A program made the translations under genes and the position numbers. From assembly GCF_964259225.1 (NCBI RefSeq), contig NZ_CAXVKN010000073.1: a DNA stretch of 10,717 bases; one strand, 5' to 3'. The stretch's first letter is position 1. Each line of letters begins with the position of its first letter. Positions 5,968 to 10,717 of the stretch are shown piece by piece. This DNA comes from Catenibacterium mitsuoka_A (GTDB lineage Bacteria; Bacillota_I; Bacilli_A; Erysipelotrichales; Coprobacillaceae). The notes below the pieces were generated by a model. It had not been told where the DNA came from. It saw only the letters and a program-made list of their open reading frames with translations, and did not search any database.

Positions 5968-6960
5968 GTGAAGATAAAGATAGGTGATATTACCAAAATT
6001 AGAACAGGTAAATTGGATGCTAATGCAGCAGATGAAAATGGACAATATCCCTTTTTTACATGTTCAAAAGAGCCGCTAAAAATAAATACATACTCATATG
6101 ATTGTGAATGTGTATTAGTTGCTGGTAACGGTGATCTTAATGTGAAGTATTATAATGGTAAGTTTGATGCATATCAGAGAACTTATATTATTGAAGACGA
6201 CAGTGATGGACTGTTGTTTATGCCGTATTTGTATTTTTTTATGGAAAGTTATATAGATGAGTTAAGAAAGCAGTCTATTGGTGGAGTTATTAAGTATATT
6301 AAGCTTAAAAATTTAACAGATGCATTAATTGAGTTACCTAGTATTGAAGTTCAGAGAAAGATTGTAAATATTATTTCTAAATCAAAAGAAATAGTTAGGA
6401 GAAAGGAAAATGAATTTGAATTACTAGATGAGTTAGTTAGAGCCCGATTTGTGGAGATGTTTGGGGAAATAGAGGATTGTGATAAGTGGGAAAGCAAAAT
6501 ATGGAATGAAGTAGTAACTATAAAAAATGGAAGAGATTATAAAAAAGTATTGGTTAGTGATGGTGGTTACCCGGTTGTCGGGACAGGCGGAGAGATTGCA
6601 AGAGCCAGTAAGTACTTATGTCCCGAAAACACAATAGTTGTAGGCAGAAAAGGTTCTATCAATAATCCGATGTTAATGAAAGAGAAATTTTGGAATGTTG
6701 ATACTGCTTTTGGAGTCATTCCAAATAGCGATTATTTGCATTATCAATACTTTTATTGTTTTTGTAAGTTTTATAATTTTATGAAACTGAATAAGGCAAC
6801 AACTTTACCAAGCACTACGAAGGCTGATTTATTAAAAATAAGGATAAATATTCCCCCTCTAGAACTCCAGAACCAGTTTGCATCATTCGTACAAGAAATC
6901 GATAAATCAAGGCTTCTCAGTAACCACTCACTATTCCTCATGAAATCCATAATCTTCTAA
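5968..6960 (+). CDS. hsdS: second specificity gene HsdS2, C-terminally shortened, probably a silent donor
   Basis: The product has 330 residues from GTG 5968. It encodes two TRDs unlike those of HsdS1. TRD1 (about 1-130) starts VKIKIGDITKIRTGK and includes QYPFFTCS. The junction LLDELVRARFVEMFG is at about 152-166. TRD2 (about 170-300) has YPVVGTGGEI and VVGRKGSINNP. It ends QFASFVQEIDKSR (303-315) followed by 15 unrelated residues, so the usual final helix of about 23 residues is missing. GTG 5968 is chosen because it gives the standard HsdS beginning. ATG 5941 in the same frame adds nine non-family residues. Neither has a good ribosome binding site. The purine-rich AGAGGGGAAAG at 5901-5911 is too far upstream. 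No promoter is clear. It follows the recombinase by about 80 bases. It may be inactive until recombined, or a poorly expressed subunit. Confidence 0.85.
   Translation: MKIKIGDITKIRTGKLDANAADENGQYPFFTCSKEPLKINTYSYDCECVLVAGNGDLNVKYYNGKFDAYQRTYIIEDDSDGLLFMPYLYFFMESYIDELRKQSIGGVIKYIKLKNLTDALIELPSIEVQRKIVNIISKSKEIVRRKENEFELLDELVRARFVEMFGEIEDCDKWESKIWNEVVTIKNGRDYKKVLVSDGGYPVVGTGGEIARASKYLCPENTIVVGRKGSINNPMLMKEKFWNVDTAFGVIPNSDYLHYQYFYCFCKFYNFMKLNKATTLPSTTKADLLKIRINIPPLELQNQFASFVQEIDKSRLLSNHSLFLMKSIIF
6433..6464 (+). repeat. central direct repeat of hsdS2
   Basis: An exact 32-base copy of 4200-4231 in the same orientation and in the hsdS reading frame. It joins TRD1 and TRD2 of hsdS2. Exchange with the hsdS1 copy would place hsdS2 TRD2 behind hsdS1 TRD1. 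Confidence 0.8.
6874..6912 (+). repeat. C-terminal direct repeat of hsdS2
   Basis: A 39-base segment matching 4719-4757 with two mismatches, offset 2155, same frame. hsdS homology stops abruptly at its right end, suggesting a past crossover or deletion boundary here. Confidence 0.75.
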
Positions 6961-6965
6961 CCACT

Positions 6966-6986
6966 AAAAAAGCAGCCTTAGCTGCT
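6966..6986 (-). terminator. intrinsic terminator of the small minus-strand gene
   Basis: The hairpin has arms AGCAGC (6971-6976) and GCTGCT (6981-6986) with a four-base loop. Read on the minus strand, it is followed by a run of T from 6971 down to 6966. On the plus strand it has no T-run, so it serves the minus-strand gene rather than hsdS2, whose stop lies at 6958-6960. The minus-strand gene's TAG (6987-6985) overlaps the hairpin. Confidence 0.75.
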
Positions 6987-7125
6987 AATCACCACTACCT
7001 AACATATCTCTCAATTCTTTAAAAGTGTTCTCCATAGGTGCTACTCTATCATCTCTAACATCCTCTTCAGACTTCTCAAGTAATTCCAATAATTCATTCA
7101 TTTCATTATGTTTAATTGAATCCAT
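6985..7125 (-). CDS. 46-residue protein resembling a RelB/Phd antitoxin C-terminus
   Basis: A minus-strand gene runs from ATG 7125-7123 to TAG 6987-6985. It is a real-gene candidate because it has GGAGGTG (7137-7131) five bases before its ATG, an extended -10 upstream and a terminator right after its stop. The product is acidic and mostly helical: an ELLELLEKSEEDV stretch, then DRVAPMENTFKEL. The E-D-V-x-x-x-R-V-A-P-M-E-x-T-F pattern resembles the C-terminal toxin-binding tail of RelB/Phd-type antitoxins, without the N-terminal DNA-binding part. No toxin gene is adjacent. It could be a stand-alone antitoxin-like peptide, a remnant or a small regulator. It is convergent with hsdS2 and divergent from hsdR. 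The family suggestion comes from pattern memory. Confidence 0.6.
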   Translation of the reverse strand: MDSIKHNEMNELLELLEKSEEDVRDDRVAPMENTFKELRDMLGSGD

Positions 7126-7152
7126 AAAATCACCTCCATAGAATATAACTAA

Positions 7153-7161
7153 AGTATACCA
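7153..7161 (-). promoter_or_regulatory. extended -10 promoter of the small minus-strand gene
   Basis: On the minus strand the bases read TGGTATACT: a TATACT hexamer (7158-7153) with an upstream TG. It is about 28 bases before the ATG at 7125. The -35 position is poor, as at the hsdM promoter. The region between it and hsdR therefore holds two divergent promoters. Confidence 0.5.
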
Positions 7162-7221
7162 TTCTCTAAGTTAAATAGATAATGTAACCACAATTATTCC
7201 CAATAAAGTTCTTTTTTAGGA

Positions 7222-7227
7222 TATAAT
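7222..7227 (+). promoter_or_regulatory. candidate -10 element of hsdR
   Basis: A perfect TATAAT lies 24 bases before the TTG start. The best -35 is weak (TTCCCA 7197-7202, spacer 19). It gives hsdR transcription separate from hsdM, which would let methylation be established independently of restriction. Confidence 0.5.
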
Positions 7228-7251
7228 AGAAACATAAAGGAGATGATACTG

Positions 7252-10200
7252 TTGAACTTTACTTTTTTAAAAAACAAAACAGAATTCCAGGACTTTGCTT
7301 CTACATGTATAGAAGCAGAAAAAGGATTAATGGTATCACCTGCTAACTGTGCAATACTTACAAGACGTGCATTAGAACAAGCAGTACATTACATGTATAA
7401 GAATGACATAGACTTACAGATGCCTTATAGAGATAATCTAAGTGCTTTAGTCAATGAATATACATTTAAACAAATTATTCCAACAGAAATCTATGAAGGA
7501 ATTAGATACGTTATTACTTTAGGAAATTTTGCAGTACATACAAGTAGAAAAGTAAAAAGAGAAGAAGCGGTTCTTGCTTTAAATAATCTCTATAGACTTG
7601 TTAACTGGATGAACTATTCTTATGGAATAGACTATCAACAACAATTACCTGAATTTGATCCTACTAAGTTACCTGATCAAACACATATGTTTGTGAATAA
7701 GGATCTAAAAGAACAGGTAAGAGATATTCTTAATAAACAGAAAGAAAAAGAAGAAAAACAAAAAGAAGAACTGGCTCGATTAGTTGCTGAAAATGAGGAA
7801 TTAAGAAGACAAGGGGCAGCTAAGAGAAAAGAAGATAAAGCTGTTAAATATGTTGATGTGAATAAGATCCCTGAATGGAGGACAAGACAGCTTTATATTA
7901 ATTTAATGCTGAAGGAAGCAGGATGGGATTTTGATACAAATGTAGAGGAAGAATATCCTGTTCATCATATGCCAACAGATTCAAAAGAAGGTTTTGTGGA
8001 TTATATCTTACGTGGAAGAACAGGAAAGATTATTGCTGTTATAGAAGCAAAGAAAACAAGTGTAGATCCTCGTGTAGGACGTAACCAGGCAAAACTTTAT
8101 GCGGACTGTATTGAACAAGAATACGGATTAAGACCTGTTATATTCTATACGAATGGTTTTGAAACATTTATCTGGGATGACATGATGTATCCAGATAGAA
8201 GGGTTTCTTCTATCTTCTCACAGGATGAAATACAGTTACTTATAGATAGAAGAGATACGCGTAGAAGTATTTCTAAACCTGTTATACAGGATGCCATCAC
8301 AAATCGTTATTATCAGAAAGAAGCCATTGTAAGAACATGTGAAGACTTTGAAAAGGGAAGTCGTAAAGCATTACTTGTCATGGCAACAGGGAGTGGTAAA
8401 ACACGTGTAGCGATTAGTTTAGTAGATGTATTGACTAAAGCGGATTGGGCAAAGAATATACTATTCCTTGCCGATCGTACTGCATTAGTGAATCAGGCAA
8501 AGAAGAACTTTGTAAACCTTCTTCCTTCCCTGACGACTTGTAATCTATGTGAAAACAAAGAAGACCCAGAAGTATCAAGAATGATCTTTAGTACTTATCC
8601 TACAATGATGAATGCAATCGATGAAACAAGAAGTAAAGATGGTAATCGTTTATTCACACCAGGACACTTTGATCTCATTATTCTTGATGAAAGCCATCGT
8701 AGTATTTACAACAAATATAAAGATATATTTGATTACTTTGATGCTTTACTCATAGGTTTAACCGCAACACCTAAAGATAGTATTGGGGCTAATACATATT
8801 CTATATTTGATTTAGAAACAGGTGTCCCTACATATGCTTATGAATATGAAACAGCTGTCAAAGACAAATACTTAGTCAGCTACCATTCTTATGAAACTAA
8901 AATGAAGTTTCTAGAGGAAGGTATTCACTATGATGAGTTATCCGATGAAGAAAAGAAAGAATTTGAAGAACACTTCTCTAATACTGATACAATCACTTCA
9001 AGTGAAATGAATAAGTTTGTTTTTAATATTAATACTATTGATACTGTGATCAGAGATTTGATGGAACATGGTATTAAAATTGAAGGAGGAGATAAGATAG
9101 GAAAAAGCATTATCTTCGCTGCCAATCAAAATCATGCCAATAAGATTAAAGAGAGATTCGATATACTCTATCCTGAATACAAGGGGAAGATTGCTGAAGT
9201 GATTACATTTAATACAAAATTTGTACAAAATGCGATAGATCGATTCAGTAAAACAGACAGTTACCCTCAAATAGCTATTAGTGTAGATATGCTAGATACA
9301 GGTATAGATGTACCAGATATCGTTAATCTTGTATTCTTTAAGAAAGTAAGAAGTAAAGCAAAATTCTGGCAGATGATTGGAAGAGGAACAAGACTAAGAA
9401 CAGACTTGTTTGGTCCAGGAGATGACAAGAAAGGATTCTTGATATTTGATTACCTAGGAAATATGGATTACTTCAGAGTAGACCAGCGTCCTGAAAAATC
9501 AGGTATTATAGAATCACTCTCTCAACGTATCTATAAGTTACGTGTTGATATTCTTTATGCACTCGAACAAAATGCATCCGATCAGGATTATGTAGATGAA
9601 ATCAATAAACAGATCAAAGAAATGTCAGGTTATATTCAATCACTCAATGAAGACAGCTTTAATGTAAAGATGCATTTGAAATATGTGCATCAATATAAGA
9701 ATCCAGATAACTGGATTAACCTGAATGAAATGGATACACATTATATTAAAGATGAATTGTCTTCTCTTGTTGTGATTCATGATGAAGATAAACGTGCAAA
9801 GTTCTTTGATAGACAGATGTATATGATTGAAATGGCTTATCTCAATCATTATGATGCAAGTCAGGTAATTAATAAGGTTATTATGATGGCTGATGAATTG
9901 TATAAAAAACAAACAACACCTGATATTGCAGATAATGCGGAATATCTGAAATGTGCCAAAGATCCTGATTACTGGAAGACAGCTAATTATTTTGATTTAG
10001 AAGTACTACGTGAGAATATTAGAGGGTTGGTTAAGTATTTAGACCCTGGTCCAATAGTAGATCCAGTAGATACACATTTTGAAGATGAAATCATTGAAAC
10101 AAAGATGAATGATGCTTTCTATAATGATGAAGGCTTAGAGAACTATAAAGAGAAAGTACAGCATTATTTAAAAGCACATGAAGATGATGAAGCTATCTAT

Positions 10201-10593
10201 AAGCTCAGACATAATCAAGTCATTACACCGGATGAAATGAAACATCTAGAAAACTTATTATGGATAGACCTGGGAAGTAAAGATGATTATCGATTGCATT
10301 TTGGTGATACACCTATCACAAGATTAATTAGAAAGATAGTAGGATTAGACAGACAAGCAGCTATGGCTGAGTTCTCACGTTTCTTAGATGATCAGAGCTT
10401 GAATTCTAGACAGATTCACTTTGTAGAATTATTAGTAGATTATATTGTGAAGAATGGTTTCATTGAAGACAAGAAGGTCTTGTTACAGGATCCTTTCAAG
10501 TCAATTGGTAGTATGAGTGCCTTATTTAAGGATAAGATGAATATTGCAAGAGAGATATTAAAAACTGTAGATACGTTTAGTGAAAGACTTTAA
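7252..10593 (+). CDS. hsdR: type I restriction endonuclease subunit HsdR
   Basis: The product has 1113 residues and is the motor and nuclease subunit. It joins HsdM and HsdS, translocates DNA using ATP and cuts unmethylated DNA at a distance. The order is a DUF4145-like N-terminal region (about 1-130), a charged coiled coil (about 150-195), and a PD-(D/E)xK nuclease with Asp250 and EAK (265-267). The helicase motor has Walker A ATGSGKT (378-384), DESH (479-482), GLTATP (502-507) and QMIGRGTRLR (707-716). The rest is a long helical C-terminal part resembling the EcoEI-type R C-terminus. All key residues are present. TTG 7252 is preferred as the start: it begins MNFTFLKNK and sits nine bases after AAAGGAG (7236-7242). 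ATG 7243 touches that site and is too close. hsdR is set apart from hsdM and both hsdS genes, with its own candidate promoter. Confidence 0.95.
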   Translation: MNFTFLKNKTEFQDFASTCIEAEKGLMVSPANCAILTRRALEQAVHYMYKNDIDLQMPYRDNLSALVNEYTFKQIIPTEIYEGIRYVITLGNFAVHTSRKVKREEAVLALNNLYRLVNWMNYSYGIDYQQQLPEFDPTKLPDQTHMFVNKDLKEQVRDILNKQKEKEEKQKEELARLVAENEELRRQGAAKRKEDKAVKYVDVNKIPEWRTRQLYINLMLKEAGWDFDTNVEEEYPVHHMPTDSKEGFVDYILRGRTGKIIAVIEAKKTSVDPRVGRNQAKLYADCIEQEYGLRPVIFYTNGFETFIWDDMMYPDRRVSSIFSQDEIQLLIDRRDTRRSISKPVIQDAITNRYYQKEAIVRTCEDFEKGSRKALLVMATGSGKTRVAISLVDVLTKADWAKNILFLADRTALVNQAKKNFVNLLPSLTTCNLCENKEDPEVSRMIFSTYPTMMNAIDETRSKDGNRLFTPGHFDLIILDESHRSIYNKYKDIFDYFDALLIGLTATPKDSIGANTYSIFDLETGVPTYAYEYETAVKDKYLVSYHSYETKMKFLEEGIHYDELSDEEKKEFEEHFSNTDTITSSEMNKFVFNINTIDTVIRDLMEHGIKIEGGDKIGKSIIFAANQNHANKIKERFDILYPEYKGKIAEVITFNTKFVQNAIDRFSKTDSYPQIAISVDMLDTGIDVPDIVNLVFFKKVRSKAKFWQMIGRGTRLRTDLFGPGDDKKGFLIFDYLGNMDYFRVDQRPEKSGIIESLSQRIYKLRVDILYALEQNASDQDYVDEINKQIKEMSGYIQSLNEDSFNVKMHLKYVHQYKNPDNWINLNEMDTHYIKDELSSLVVIHDEDKRAKFFDRQMYMIEMAYLNHYDASQVINKVIMMADELYKKQTTPDIADNAEYLKCAKDPDYWKTANYFDLEVLRENIRGLVKYLDPGPIVDPVDTHFEDEIIETKMNDAFYNDEGLENYKEKVQHYLKAHEDDEAIYKLRHNQVITPDEMKHLENLLWIDLGSKDDYRLHFGDTPITRLIRKIVGLDRQAAMAEFSRFLDDQSLNSRQIHFVELLVDYIVKNGFIEDKKVLLQDPFKSIGSMSALFKDKMNIAREILKTVDTFSERL

Positions 10594-10717
10594 AAGAAAA
10601 CGTTCACAATTTTGAGAGTATTCTATCACTATAAAAAATAATTTTGAATACCCATAATCTACAGGTGACGATTTAAGAGAAGTGTGGAGCAGAAATATTC
10701 AGGATATAGACTATCTG
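10594..10717. other. right-edge intergenic region with a short open fragment
   Basis: No convincing terminator follows hsdR. On the + strand a frame is open from 10658 to the window edge. It encodes 20 residues including TGDDLREVWSRNIQDIDYL, which looks protein-like. A TAA at 10655-10657 lies upstream and there is no ATG; the only in-frame start candidate is GTG 10682, with no clear ribosome binding site. It may be the start of a gene or a truncated remnant. No family is recognised. Confidence 0.25.

Noticed and set aside
6866..6951. Open minus-strand frame beginning with ATG opposite the hsdS2 3' end
   Set aside because: It lies antisense to the hsdS2 coding region, has only a weak AGAAG upstream and no recognisable protein pattern.
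3639..6960. Invertible cassette (inverted repeats) around the recombinase
   Set aside because: I looked for inverted copies of the three shared hsdS segments and found none; all copies are direct.
63..10654. A 12-base inverted match (TGGGTATTCAAA at 63-74 and its complement at 10643-10654) near the two ends of the window
   Set aside because: It suggested ends of a mobile element, but the match does not extend, and an AT-rich 12-mer can match by chance in 10 kb. No transposase is present and no target duplication was seen.
1..10717. CRISPR array, tRNA or rRNA genes
   Set aside because: No regularly spaced repeats were seen, and no tRNA- or rRNA-like sequence was recognised by eye.

Overview
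The window looks like an accessory locus from an AT-rich Gram-positive gut-type bacterium (Bacillota). The evidence is low GC content, strong GGAGG-type ribosome binding sites, extended -10 promoters and intrinsic terminators. The closest relatives may be Erysipelotrichia, but that is an inference from style only. All main genes lie on the + strand.

Region 1 (1-2119) holds small accessory genes. It starts with the tail of a truncated gene and a short open remnant. Next come a 52-residue protein with an excellent ribosome binding site, a DUF4417-like protein, a small protein resembling the C-terminal toxin module of polymorphic toxins, and its probable immunity protein. A strong intrinsic terminator (2087-2119) closes the region.

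Region 2 (2134-10593) is a complete type I restriction-modification locus in the order hsdM - hsdS1 - tyrosine recombinase - hsdS2 - (small antisense gene) - hsdR. HsdM has the DPAxGTAGFL and NPPF motifs. HsdR has a nuclease core, a Walker A motif, DESH, TATP and QMIGRGTRLR. The recombinase has all six catalytic residues. The two specificity genes carry four unrelated target-recognition domains. They share three short near-identical segments: a 16-bp repeat at the 5' end, a 32-bp repeat at the central junction and a 39-bp repeat near the C-terminus.

The three repeat pairs are in DIRECT orientation. In the well-known phase-variable hsdS loci they are inverted. Recombination here would therefore excise or reinsert a circle carrying the recombinase rather than flip a cassette, and could assemble new TRD combinations in frame. 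hsdS2 lacks the normal C-terminal tail and has a poor translation start, so it looks like a largely silent donor copy.

Between hsdS2 and hsdR, on the - strand, is a 46-codon gene with its own ribosome binding site, -10 element and terminator. Its product resembles the C-terminal part of RelB/Phd-type antitoxins. hsdR has its own candidate promoter. The last 124 bases hold only a short open fragment that runs off the window.
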